A DNA stretch of 64,000 nt from Streptomyces caeruleatus (lineage in GTDB: Bacteria; Actinomycetota; Actinomycetes; Streptomycetales; Streptomycetaceae), in the NCBI RefSeq assembly GCF_001514235.1, contig NZ_KQ948925.1, positions 497,469 through 561,468 on the forward strand, given 5' to 3'. Positions 34,957 through 44,118 of the stretch are shown here, one piece after another. Every line of letters starts with the position of its first letter. Within the stretch, counting starts at the first letter, position 1. Under the pieces are notes generated by a model that did no database searches, was not told the origin of the DNA, and saw only the letters and a program-made list of their open reading frames with translations. Both the position numbers and the translations under genes were made by a program.

Positions 34957-37032
34957 ATGACCAGCGCGAGTCACCGCGGTGCACGTGCCCCCGATGCGAT
35001 CGGCGAAACGCCTGATCGGAGCACGTACGCCATCGGGCATGCCGGGGTGTTCCAGGATCTGCTTCCGCTCGCGCTCTGGGTGGCCGATGCCGATGGGGGC
35101 CTGGTGCAGTGGTCGCTCGCCGCACAGGACCTCCTCGGTCACACACCGGAGCAGATGGTGGGCCAGGACGCCGACCGCATGCTCGTGCCCGAGGAGAACC
35201 GGGAGCTGGCCGACCGGCTGACCCGGATGGTGCGGGCGGGTGCGGCGGTGGTCGCACGGCTGCCGGTCCGGCATCGCGACGGGGGCCTGGTCGAGATGGA
35301 GATGTGGCTCTGTCCGATCGCGGACGCGCGGGGGCGTACGGGGGTGCTGGCCATCGCGGCGGAGACCTCCGCCGTGGAGCGGATGCGGGACGCGCTGGCC
35401 GCGCTGGAGGGCCTGTTCACCCAGTCACCGATCGGCCTGGCCATGCTCGGCCCCGACCTGCGTTTCCTCCGGGTCAACGAGGCGCTGTCCCAGATCGACG
35501 GCGTGCCCGTGGCCGAGCACGTCGGGAAACGCGTGACCGAGATCGCCCCCGGCGCCGGCGCGCTGGAGTCGGTGATGCGGCAGGTCCTGGACCGGGGTGA
35601 GTCGGTGGTCGACTTCCGTTACACCTCCGGCGTCTCGGACCCGCGACGGACCCGGACCTGGTCCTGCTCCTACGCCCCCTTGCTCGGCGGAACCGGACAG
35701 CGGGTGGGTGTGATCGCTTCGCTCATCGACGTCACGGAGGGGCAGCGGGCCCATCTGGAGGCGGAGCGGGCCCGGCAGCGTCTCGCGCTGCTGGCGGAGG
35801 CGGGCACCCAGATGGGCTCCACGCTGGATCTCACACAGACGGCGCAGGAAGTGGTCCGCGTCCTGGTGCCCCGGCTGGCCGACTCGGCCGACGTGCAGCT
35901 GCTGGAGGAGGCGATGGCCCCGGACGAGACCGCCGCGTCGGCGCACGGGGTGGTCCGCCGCGTCGCGGCGACCTTCACGGATCCGGCAGCGCCGGCCGAC
36001 CTCCTCGCGGTCGGCATGACCCTGCAGATCCCGCCCGGCTCGATGTACGAACGGCTCATCGGTGCCGGGCGCCCGATGAACCTCTACCTGAGAGACATCG
36101 GCCCGCTGGTCACCACCCCCGCCACCGGTCGGCTGCACGAGTACCTGCGGGCCCGCGTCGGGTCGGCGCGCCTGATCCCGCTGGTCGCGCGGGGCACCGT
36201 GCTCGGCGCGGTCACGGTCACCCGGACCCGCGATCGGGAGCCGTTCGACGACCAGGACACACTACTGATCGACGAGCTCGTCGCCCGGGCGGCGCTGAAC
36301 ATCGACAACGCGCGTATGTACAGCCGCGAGCGCGACGCCGCGCTCACCCTCCAGCGCAGCCTGATGAACCCCGCCCTGCCGACGGTCAGCGGACTGGAGC
36401 TCACCGGGCGCTATCTTCCGGCCGGCGATCACGAGGTCGGCGGCGACTGGTTCGACGCCGTCGCCCTGTCGGGCGGCCGGACCGCCCTGGTGATCGGGGA
36501 TGTGATGGGGCACGGAATCCACGCGGCGGCGGTGATGGGCCAGCTGCGCACCGCCGTACGGACCCTGGCACGCCGGGACACGCCGCCGGACCAGCTGCTG
36601 CGTGCCCTGGACGCCGCGGTGGCGGACCTGGGCGACAACGAGATGGCCACCTGCCTGTACGCCGTTCACGATCCGGCCACCGGCCACTGCGTGATCGCGA
36701 GGGCCGGCCATCCGCCGCCCGTGATCGCCGACGCCCGGGGAGAGGTCGCCTTCCTGGACGGTGCCGCGGGGCCGCCGCTGGGCGTGGGCCGGCAGGACGG
36801 CGAGGTCCAGCGCGTGATCCTCGCGCCGGGCAGCCTCCTGGTGACCTACACCGACGGTCTGATCGAGACCCGGGGCACCGATCTCGACCAGGGCATGCGC
36901 CGTCTGGCGCAGGCGCTGCGGCACCCGGGCCGTCCGCTGGACCAGATCTGCGACGGCCTCCTCGCCCATGTCATGCCCGAGGTGGCGGACGACGACGTGG
37001 CGGTGCTCCTCGCCCGGACCCTGCCCCGGTGA
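34957..37032 (+). CDS. PAS-PAS-GAF-SpoIIE (PP2C) phosphatase
   Basis: A 691-aa soluble signalling protein. Two PAS domains (about 25-140 with ALWVADADGGLVQWS; 150-265 with GLAMLGPDLRFLRVNEALSQ), a GAF domain (275-445) and a SpoIIE/PP2C phosphatase domain (460-690) with metal-binding acidic residues in VGGDWFDAV, VIGDVMGHGIHAAA and DDDVAVLLA. Such proteins dephosphorylate anti-anti-sigma factors in response to signals sensed by PAS/GAF. ATG at 34957 follows GCGAGG. A related larger protein follows 132 bp later. Confidence 0.92.
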   Translation: MTSASHRGARAPDAIGETPDRSTYAIGHAGVFQDLLPLALWVADADGGLVQWSLAAQDLLGHTPEQMVGQDADRMLVPEENRELADRLTRMVRAGAAVVARLPVRHRDGGLVEMEMWLCPIADARGRTGVLAIAAETSAVERMRDALAALEGLFTQSPIGLAMLGPDLRFLRVNEALSQIDGVPVAEHVGKRVTEIAPGAGALESVMRQVLDRGESVVDFRYTSGVSDPRRTRTWSCSYAPLLGGTGQRVGVIASLIDVTEGQRAHLEAERARQRLALLAEAGTQMGSTLDLTQTAQEVVRVLVPRLADSADVQLLEEAMAPDETAASAHGVVRRVAATFTDPAAPADLLAVGMTLQIPPGSMYERLIGAGRPMNLYLRDIGPLVTTPATGRLHEYLRARVGSARLIPLVARGTVLGAVTVTRTRDREPFDDQDTLLIDELVARAALNIDNARMYSRERDAALTLQRSLMNPALPTVSGLELTGRYLPAGDHEVGGDWFDAVALSGGRTALVIGDVMGHGIHAAAVMGQLRTAVRTLARRDTPPDQLLRALDAAVADLGDNEMATCLYAVHDPATGHCVIARAGHPPPVIADARGEVAFLDGAAGPPLGVGRQDGEVQRVILAPGSLLVTYTDGLIETRGTDLDQGMRRLAQALRHPGRPLDQICDGLLAHVMPEVADDDVAVLLARTLPR

Positions 37033-37164
37033 AACTGGCGAAGCGCGCTGTGCCCACCCGACCGATACTGGGAGGGAGTCACCGCGAAGGCAGGCATGCG
37101 GGACGCGGGAGCGCCCCAGGGCGCCGCACGACGAGCCCCGCGCACGGCGCGAGATGGGTGGGCG

Positions 37165-39609
37165 ATGCACGACACATCCCCTACGTCGCTCAGCGAGAGC
37201 CCGGAGGATCCGTTCTCGATCCTGCGCTCCGCGTCGGCCGTGCTGGACGGCCGCGGCCGGATCGTCGCATGGAGCGAACAGGCCACCGCACTGCTCGGGC
37301 ACCGCGCCGAGGAGGTGCTGGGCCGGCCCGTGCGTGAGGTCCTGGTCGACAGCGAGGACGTGGACAGGATCGCCGAGGCGACCGCCACGTGTCTGCGGGA
37401 GGGCGGATGGTTCGGGCTGCTGCCGGTCCGGCACGGCGCGGGCCACCGCGTGTACGTGGGGTTCCGGGCCCGGCGGGTGCAGCGGCTGGACTCCACCGTC
37501 GAGTGGCTCCTCGTCGGCTCGCTCGCCGAGGACATCGCCCAGTGGGAGATCGACCGGGCCGTGCTCGACGGCCTGTTCCGGCGGTCCCCGGTCGGTGTCG
37601 TGGTGCTCGGCCCGGACCTGCGCATCCTGCGGGTGAACCAGGCCGTCGCGCGGTTCGGCGGACTGCCTCCCGAGGCGTACCGCGGGCGGCGTGCCCCCGA
37701 GTTCCTGTTCGGTCCCGACGCGGCTCTGGCGGAGGCGAAGCTCCGGTCGGTTCTTGAGACGGGCCGCCCCGTGATCTTCGCCGAGCAGCAGAGCCGGCTG
37801 CTGCACGACCCCCACCGGGAGCTGGCCATCTCCATCTCCGCGTTCCGTATGCAGGACCCGTCCGGCAGGGTGCTGGGCGTCACCGAGATCGTCGAGGACG
37901 TCACCGACCGCCATCGCGCCCGTCGCCGCCTCGCGCTGCTCAACGAGGTGGGCGCACGGATCGGCAGCACCCTGGACGTGGCCAGGACGGCGCGCGAACT
38001 GGCCGAGGCGGCGGTTCCCGCACTCGCCGACGCGCTCTCGGTGGACCTGCTGGAACCCGTGCCGCGCGGGGAGGAGCCGGCCCCCGACGCCAGGGGCCCG
38101 TTGCGCAGGATGGCGCTGCGCAGCGTCCTGCCCGACGCGCTGGAGGTGATGCATCCCGAGGGCCATCTGTTCTTCTTCCCCGACGAGACCGCGCCGGCCC
38201 GCTGTCTGGCCGAGCGGCGTCCGGTCCTCGACCCCCTTCTGGAGGACACCCACGGATGGTTCGTCGCCGAACCGCAACGGGCCGCGGCGGCGCGCGCCAT
38301 AGGCGTCCACTCCCTGATGGTGGTGCCGCTGGCCGCGCGCGGTCTGGTCCTCGGCCTGGTCTGTCTGTGGCGTTCGCAGCGGCAGGAGCCGTTCGAGGAG
38401 GACGACCTCACGCTGGCGGAGGAGTTCGCCGCGAGGGCCGCGGTCTGCATCGACAACGCCCGGCGCTACACCCAGCAGCACAACGCCGCTGAGGCCCTGC
38501 AGCGCAGCCTGTTGCCGAGCGAGGTGCCCGAGCACCCGGCGGTGGAGACGGCGCACCGCTATCTGCCCGCGCATGCCTCCACCGGCGTCGGCGGCGACTG
38601 GTTCGACGTGATCCCGCTGTCGGGCCTGCGGGTCGCCCTGGTCGTCGGCGACGTGGTCGGCCACGGCATGCACGCATCGGCGACCATGGGCCGGCTGCGC
38701 GCCGCCGTACGCACCCTGGCCCATCTCGACCTGGCCCCGGACGAGGTCCTCGCCCGGCTCGACGACCTGGTGGACCAGCTGGCCACCGAGCAACGGCAGA
38801 CCGACGCGAACACTCCCCAGATCGTGGGCGCCACCTGCCTGTACGCCATCTACGACCCGGTCTCCCGGCACTGCGCCATGGCACGCGCGGGCCATCCGCC
38901 GCCGACCGTGCTGGGCCCGGACGGCCAGGTCCGCCTCATCGACCTCCCGGCCGGACCGCCGCTCGGCGTGGGCGGGCTGCCGTTCGAGACGGCTGAGCTG
39001 GAACTGGCCGAGGGCAGCCTGATCGCCCTGTACAGCGACGGCCTCCTCGTGGCCGGCCACGGCGACATCGACGAGGGCCTGGCCCTGCTGCGCTCCACTC
39101 TGACCGGCCCCTTCCACTCGCTGGAGGACACCTGCAAGGCGGTGGAGGACGCGCTGATGCCGGACCGTCCCGCCGACGACGTCACGCTGCTGCTGGGCCG
39201 GACCCAGGTGCTGGCGGCACAGAACGTGGCCACCTGGCAGCTGCCGGCCGAACCGACCGCGGCCGGCCGGGCCCGCACGCTGGTCCGGGACCGGCTGGCC
39301 GAGTGGGGGCTGGAGGAGCTGTCCTTCACCACCGAACTGATCGTGAGCGAACTGGTCACGAACGCCTACCGGTACGCGGGCGGCCCGGTCCTGCTCCGTC
39401 TGATCCGCGACGGCCAACTCATCTGCGAGGTCGCCGACACCAGCAGCACCTCCCCGCACCTGCGCCAGGCCCGCGGCACCGACGAGGGCGGCCGCGGCCT
39501 GTTCCTGGTGGCCCAGCTCTCCGAACGCTGGGGCACCCGCTACGGCCGCAACCGGAAGACCATCTGGGCCGAGCAGTCACTGTCGGCTCAGGAGGAGCCG
39601 GGTATCTGA
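37165..39609 (+). CDS. PAS-PAS-GAF-SpoIIE phosphatase with C-terminal HATPase anti-sigma domain
   Basis: An 814-aa protein. Two PAS domains (AVLDGRGRIVAWSEQATALL; GVVVLGPDLRILRVNQAVAR), a GAF domain, a SpoIIE/PP2C domain (GVGGDWFDV, VVGDVVGHGMHAS) and a C-terminal RsbW-like ATPase domain (FTTELIVSELVTNAYRYAGG, DEGGRGLFLVAQLS). It thus combines phosphatase and anti-sigma kinase activities in one chain. The 37165 ATG has GGGTGGG upstream and coding-like codons; an ATG at 37096 would add 23 residues of poorer codon pattern. It probably arose by duplication of the upstream gene type. Confidence 0.9.
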   Translation: MHDTSPTSLSESPEDPFSILRSASAVLDGRGRIVAWSEQATALLGHRAEEVLGRPVREVLVDSEDVDRIAEATATCLREGGWFGLLPVRHGAGHRVYVGFRARRVQRLDSTVEWLLVGSLAEDIAQWEIDRAVLDGLFRRSPVGVVVLGPDLRILRVNQAVARFGGLPPEAYRGRRAPEFLFGPDAALAEAKLRSVLETGRPVIFAEQQSRLLHDPHRELAISISAFRMQDPSGRVLGVTEIVEDVTDRHRARRRLALLNEVGARIGSTLDVARTARELAEAAVPALADALSVDLLEPVPRGEEPAPDARGPLRRMALRSVLPDALEVMHPEGHLFFFPDETAPARCLAERRPVLDPLLEDTHGWFVAEPQRAAAARAIGVHSLMVVPLAARGLVLGLVCLWRSQRQEPFEEDDLTLAEEFAARAAVCIDNARRYTQQHNAAEALQRSLLPSEVPEHPAVETAHRYLPAHASTGVGGDWFDVIPLSGLRVALVVGDVVGHGMHASATMGRLRAAVRTLAHLDLAPDEVLARLDDLVDQLATEQRQTDANTPQIVGATCLYAIYDPVSRHCAMARAGHPPPTVLGPDGQVRLIDLPAGPPLGVGGLPFETAELELAEGSLIALYSDGLLVAGHGDIDEGLALLRSTLTGPFHSLEDTCKAVEDALMPDRPADDVTLLLGRTQVLAAQNVATWQLPAEPTAAGRARTLVRDRLAEWGLEELSFTTELIVSELVTNAYRYAGGPVLLRLIRDGQLICEVADTSSTSPHLRQARGTDEGGRGLFLVAQLSERWGTRYGRNRKTIWAEQSLSAQEEPGI

Positions 39610-39696
39610 TCCCTCGGGCCCCCATCTGGCTGAGATTGCCAGGCCCCATCGCAAAAGAAAAGAAAAACAAATTCTAGATACACCCAACTGGCCAGA

Positions 39697-40166
39697 ATGA
39701 GATCTGCCCGAAAGACCCCGGAGGAGCACCCTGACCCTTGCCGGTCGACAGGAGCGTGCTCGATCGCCGAGTACGGCGAGCAACTCCCGGTCTACCGGCC
39801 GCCGTTGAACCTCACGACGGACGTGAAGGAGGAGGGCGGCCGCTCGGTCACCGTCCGCTATCTCACCCCGCACTCGAAGGTCATCTGGCTGGGCGTGGCC
39901 GACGCCGAGGCGATCGGGGTGGCCGACAACGACTGGGTCGAGGCGCGGAACGTCAACGGCGTCGTCGTGGCGCGCGCGGTCGTCTCGCACCGGATGCCGC
40001 AGGGCACGGTGTTCATGTACCACGTGCAGGAACGCCTGGTGAACGTCCCCAGGTCCGAGGCCACCAGCCGGCGCGGCGGTGTGCACAACGCCCTCACCCG
40101 GCTCCTGATCAAGCCGACCCATCTCATCGGCGGCTACGCCCAGTTGTCGTTCGCCCCCAACTACGT
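39697..40166 (+). pseudogene. narG: Nitrate reductase alpha subunit (narG), C-terminal remnant
   Basis: The frame from about 39755 reads LPVYRPPLNLTTDVKEE, VIWLGVADAEAIGVADNDWVE, VVVARAVVSHRMPQGTVFMY and LLIKPTHLIGGYAQLSFAPNY, the C-terminal molybdopterin-binding part of NarG. More than 1,000 N-terminal residues are absent. The last about 30 residues are also lost, because narH sequence begins at about 40165. Upstream lies an unusually A-rich stretch (39652-39680). This is a relic, not a working gene. Confidence 0.88.
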
Positions 40167-41318
40167 GGACCAACCGGTCGGGCACCGAGTACGTGTGGTT
40201 CAACAACGTCGAGACCCGCCCCGGCCAGGGCTATCCCCGCACCTACGAGGACCAGGACCGGTGGCGCGGCGGCTGGCAGCTCAGGCGCGGGCGGCTGGTG
40301 CCGCGCGGCGGCGGCCGGGCGCGTCGCCTGGCCCGGCTGTTCGCCAACCCCGACCTGCCCTCGCTCGACGACTACTACGAGCCGTGGACGTACGACTACG
40401 AGAACCTGATCGGCGCGCCGCTCGGCGACGACGTCCCCACGGCACCGCCGCGCTCCCTGGTGGACGGCCGGCCCACCCAGGTGACCTGGGGCCCCAACTG
40501 GGACGACGACCTGGGCGGCGGGCCCGGACACCTCGCGGGTGACCCGGTGTTGCGGCGGATGAGCGAGCGGGTGCGGCTGGAGTACGAGCAGGCGTTCATG
40601 TTCTACCTGCCGCGTATCTGCGAGCACTGCCTCAACCCGTCGTGCGTGGCGGTGTGTCCGTCCGGGGCGCTGTACAAGCGGATCGAGGACGGCATCGTCC
40701 TGGTCGACCAGGACCGCTGCCGCGGCTGGCGGATGTGCGTGAGCGGATGCCCGTACAAGAAGGTGTACTTCAACCACGCGTCCGGCAAGGCCGAGAAGTG
40801 CACGCTGTGCTATCCGCGGATCGAGGCCGGACAGCCCACGGTCTGCTCCGAGACCTGCGTGGGCCGGCTGCGCTATCTCGGTGTCGTCCTCTACGACGCC
40901 GACCAGGTGGGTGAGGCCGCCGCGACGGAAGACGAACAGGACCTGTACGAGGCACAGTTGGGCTGCTTCCTCGACCCCGAGGACCCCGGCGGTGCGGCGG
41001 GCCGCCGAGGACTTCGGCATCCCGCACGACTGGATCACCGCGGCCCGGCGCTCTCCCGTGCACGCGCTGATCAGCCGTTACAAGGTGGCCCTGCCGCTGC
41101 ACCCGGAGTACCGGACGATGCCCATGGTCTGGTACGTGCCGCCGCTGTCGCCGGTCGTGGAGTCCCTGACGGCCTCCGGGCACGACGGGGAGGACCCCGC
41201 GAAGCTGTTCGCGGCGATCGACTCCCTGCGCATTCCGCTGGAGTACCTCGCCGGGCTGTTCACGGCGGGGGACGTGGCCCCGGTGGAGGCGGCGCTGTGC
41301 CGGCTGGCGGCGATGCGC
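40164..41318 (+). pseudogene. narH: Nitrate reductase beta subunit (narH), broken remnant
   Basis: NarH sequence starts abruptly at WTNRSGTEYVWFNNVETRPG, so about 35 N-terminal residues including the first iron-sulfur ligands are gone. Three Cys groups follow (ICEHCLNPSCVAVCPSG, CRGWRMCVSGCPYKK, CTLCYPRIEAGQPTVCSETC). Near 40988 (DPEDP then AVRRAAEDFGIPHDW) one extra base shifts the frame. Homology continues to RLAAMRS near 41318 and then stops, leaving the C-terminus, narJ and narI missing. An in-frame Met exists at 40193 but yields no complete NarH. Confidence 0.9.
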
Positions 41319-41457
41319 TCGTCCACGCCTTCAACGCGCCGTTCGGCTATGACCCGGCCCTACGTCGTCTACCGCTCGCGCGGCGCCGCGCCGCCCGGGG
41401 TGTCCGGGGGCGCGGCGCGTGGTCGGTACCGGTAGTCGGTGCAGGCGGGAGCCCGGG

Positions 41458-41790
41458 TCACCGGGTTGCCGTGCGGTCCCCCTCGGGGGTGTTCGCGAGC
41501 CAGCAGACGCCGCCCGCAGGCCTCCAGTCGACCTGGTCGAGCGCGGCCACGATCCGGGCCAGGACGGTGTCGGTGTCACCGGTCCAGGGCTCGAAGCCGG
41601 TGTCGCCGAGCTCGCCGACGTCCATCAGGCCGTCCTTCACGAGGTCGCCGAGCAGCCGTACCGCCAGGGAGCGGAAGTCGGTGCCCGACCGCTCGCTCTC
41701 CTCGCGCGCGAGTCCGACCAGCCGGTCGACCGGCACCCAGTCGTCGAGCCCCTCCACGAGGAGCTCACGGACGATAGCCTCACTGTCCAT
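41458..41790 (-). CDS. Putative immunity protein of the adjacent polymorphic toxin
   Basis: A 110-aa acidic, all-soluble protein (MDSEAIVRELLVEGLDDWVP at the start, then VDRLVGLAREES). I do not recognise a family. Its start overlaps the 3' end of the Hint-toxin gene by 11 bp on the same strand, the classical place and size for a toxin-neutralising immunity gene. The immunity role is inferred from position only. Confidence 0.75.
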   Translation of the reverse strand: MDSEAIVRELLVEGLDDWVPVDRLVGLAREESERSGTDFRSLAVRLLGDLVKDGLMDVGELGDTGFEPWTGDTDTVLARIVAALDQVDWRPAGGVCWLANTPEGDRTATR

Positions 41791-43702
41791 CGGGCAGATG
41801 CACCTTCATTCCCTTGCCGGTGACGGGGAAGATGTCGATCGTCTCGCCGCCGGACCGGGACGACGTGCGCCACTGGATGACGGTGCCGTCCGCAAGCTTG
41901 TAGACCTCCGGGATCTTCGGCCCGCGGGCCGGCAGCCGCTCGGCGCCCGCGGTCCACTTCTCGAAGGCCCGGCGCATGTCCGCGATGCTGGACATCTCCC
42001 TGACGTGTGACTGCTTCCCCTTCGGAAGGCGGTCGAACTCGGACTTCCATACGCCGCACCCGTTCGCGTTGTGCACCAGGACGGGCGTGCCGCCGGCCAG
42101 CACGAAGAAGGTGTGGAGGTCGCCGACCGTGAGGTTGTGGACGGTCCGGTCCTGGGCCGTCCAAGCCTTGACGGCGCTGACCTGGACGCGCGTGCCCGCA
42201 CTGGTGCGCAGCCAGGCACCCGGCTCCAGCTGCCCGGCCGTGGCCCACGCCCCCAGGTCGTCGATCCAGAACGGGTGTCCCTCGGTCGCGGTGACGGTGG
42301 CGGTGCCGTCGTCGGTGCGTACGGTGACGTCGACGAGGCTCTTCTGTCCCTGGCCGGTGATCAGGGCGGTGACGGGCTCGGCGCTGGTGCCACCGGACGC
42401 CGGATCGCCCGCCAGGACCCGGTCGCCGACCCGTACCTGCTCGATGGGCAGCGTCGAGCCGTCCGCCATCAGCACCGCGGTGCCGGTGGGGAAGCTGTTG
42501 CAGCTGACGGCCTGTTCGCCCTTGCGGGACTTCCTGACGTCGTCGGCGCTCAGCAGCCGGTCGCCGGCCCGCAGCCAGTGCAGGACCGACAGGCCGCCGA
42601 GGACCCGCTCCTTGGTGCCGAGCTTCTGCCCGGTCACCACGTCCTTGCCGACGATCGCCTCGACGACGCCCTTGCCGTCGCCTACACCCGGCAGCAGGTC
42701 CAGCAGCAGTGACATCCGGCGCTGCTGCGCGGCGTCGTCGAGCAGCGAGGAGCCGCTGCCCCACGTCTCCCCGATGCCGGAGAAGTCGAAGTCGAGACCC
42801 GACATGTCGCGGAGCTTCTCCGCGCCCTTCTTGATGCCGGGTACGTGCTTGTTGGCCTCCTTGACGCCCTTGTTGGCCTGGGCGATGCCGTCGTTCATCT
42901 CCTTCATGCCCTTGTTGGCCTTGGAGATGCCCTTGTTGGCCTGGGCCAGCCCCTTGTTGACCTCGGCGACGCCCGCGTTCATCTCCCGCAGACCGCGGTC
43001 CATCTCCGCGAAGCCCTCGTTCATCTGGTCGAACGCGGCGTTGAGCTCGGCGAGGTCCTTCTCGAAGTCGAAGATCGGCTTCGCGTCGGGGTACTTCGGG
43101 GGCGTGTAGTCCGGGAAGTAGTCGCCGAGTGCGACGGTCAGGATGGTGAGCGCGAGCAGCGAGTCGTTCTGGTCGCCGAGCAGGTCGTCCGCCCGGGCCA
43201 GGTTGGTCCCCAGCTTGTCGAGGTGGGGCCTGGCACTCTTGAACGTTTTCACTGCCTGCTCCAGCAGCTTCACCTGCTGGGCGGGATCAGGGGTGGAGTC
43301 GGGATCCACCAACTCCAGCGGCTTGAGGTCGTGCAGTGCCTTGAGGTTCTTGTCGAGCTCCTTGAAGCTCGCGCCGTGGTCCCTCATGGCGTCCTGCGAG
43401 ATGAACAGGAAGACGCCGACCCCGGCCCCGAGTTTGACGGCCTTCCCGGCGAACTCCTTCAGACACCGGGGCCGCTGGAGCAACGGCAGACGGTCGCAGT
43501 TCGCGTACTGCGACACCTTCCGCACGACTTCCGCGAGCCGCTCCACCCTGCTCTGCTCCGTGGCCGTGGCCGTGGCTGTGGCCGTGGCTGTGGCCGTCGC
43601 CGTGACGGCGGCGGAGCGGTCGGCCGATCCCACACCCGTGGTGAAGAGGATGGCCAGTGCGACGACGAACGTCGCCATTCTTGCTGTGAACTTGTCGTAC
43701 AT
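41780..43702 (-). CDS. Secreted polymorphic toxin with heptad stalk, Hint domain and C-terminal toxin domain
   Basis: This 640-aa protein has a signal peptide (1-28) and a Thr-Ala repeat (33-47). An N-terminal domain with Cys pairs (CDRLPLLQRPRC) leads into nine heptads of NxG pattern (225-287; e.g. EVNKGLAQANKGISKANKG). Next is a Hint (intein-like) domain: CNSFPTGTAVLMADGS at 399, ATEGHPFWIDD, ending VLVHN at 543. The final 95 residues have LADGTVIQWRTSSRSGGETI and DIFPVTGKGMKVHL, like BECR-fold RNase toxins. The Hint domain would release the toxin by self-cleavage. A small gene behind it is the likely immunity partner. Confidence 0.88.
   Translation of the reverse strand: MYDKFTARMATFVVALAILFTTGVGSADRSAAVTATATATATATATATEQSRVERLAEVVRKVSQYANCDRLPLLQRPRCLKEFAGKAVKLGAGVGVFLFISQDAMRDHGASFKELDKNLKALHDLKPLELVDPDSTPDPAQQVKLLEQAVKTFKSARPHLDKLGTNLARADDLLGDQNDSLLALTILTVALGDYFPDYTPPKYPDAKPIFDFEKDLAELNAAFDQMNEGFAEMDRGLREMNAGVAEVNKGLAQANKGISKANKGMKEMNDGIAQANKGVKEANKHVPGIKKGAEKLRDMSGLDFDFSGIGETWGSGSSLLDDAAQQRRMSLLLDLLPGVGDGKGVVEAIVGKDVVTGQKLGTKERVLGGLSVLHWLRAGDRLLSADDVRKSRKGEQAVSCNSFPTGTAVLMADGSTLPIEQVRVGDRVLAGDPASGGTSAEPVTALITGQGQKSLVDVTVRTDDGTATVTATEGHPFWIDDLGAWATAGQLEPGAWLRTSAGTRVQVSAVKAWTAQDRTVHNLTVGDLHTFFVLAGGTPVLVHNANGCGVWKSEFDRLPKGKQSHVREMSSIADMRRAFEKWTAGAERLPARGPKIPEVYKLADGTVIQWRTSSRSGGETIDIFPVTGKGMKVHLPDGQ
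42842..43030 (-). repeat. Nine heptad repeats inside the polymorphic toxin
   Basis: The coding stretch for residues 225-287 repeats a 21-bp/7-residue unit of the form xNxGhxx (MNEGFAE, MDRGLRE, MNAGVAE, VNKGLAQ, ANKGISK, ANKGMKE, MNDGIAQ, ANKGVKE, ANKHVPG). It should form a rod or coiled coil between the secreted N-terminus and the Hint domain. Confidence 0.85.
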
Positions 43703-43882
43703 GCATTCCTTGACCGGCCCGTGTCGGTGTCGGTGTCCTCCGACGGGTCCGGCCTTCGTTCCCCGTGACAGATCGACTGTCTTGTTACTGGCGCGTAGCC
43801 ATTGGTCGGATGCACCTTAACTCATCCCATGTCAAGTAATTGCGGATTCATACAAGTGCGCCCCAAACAGGCGTTGCATAAG

Positions 43883-43909
43883 CGCTCCTTTAAGACCCTA
43901 AAAGGAGCG
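43883..43909. promoter_or_regulatory. Hairpin in the toxin/eshA divergent region
   Basis: CGCTCCTTT (43883-43891) pairs with AAAGGAGCG (43901-43909) across a 9-base loop. It lies in the 416-bp gap between the divergent toxin and eshA genes, which contains no gene. It could be an operator or a leader hairpin in the eshA transcript; the sequence does not decide. Confidence 0.4.
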
Positions 43910-44118
43910 ATACGGGGCCAGATCAAGTCGTCCATGGACGGCGAACGGAGCCACGGGGCTGCTGACCACCACCACGCGCTCCCCGGAGCAGAGTCTTTTC
44001 AGCCCGAGCCCTGCCGAGCGGTGGCCCACGCATCTTGTGAGGCCCTGTCGTCAGGCGCACGATCGGGCTCGCTCCCAGGCAAGTCCGCTCCCGGAGCAGT
44101 CCACTTGAGGAGGCCCCC

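Noticed and set aside
36262..39459. Minus-strand open frame of 1,065 codons opposite the SpoIIE genes
   Set aside because: It spans two plus-strand genes with clear domain motifs and is rich in Arg/Gly/His without pattern, so it is a shadow.
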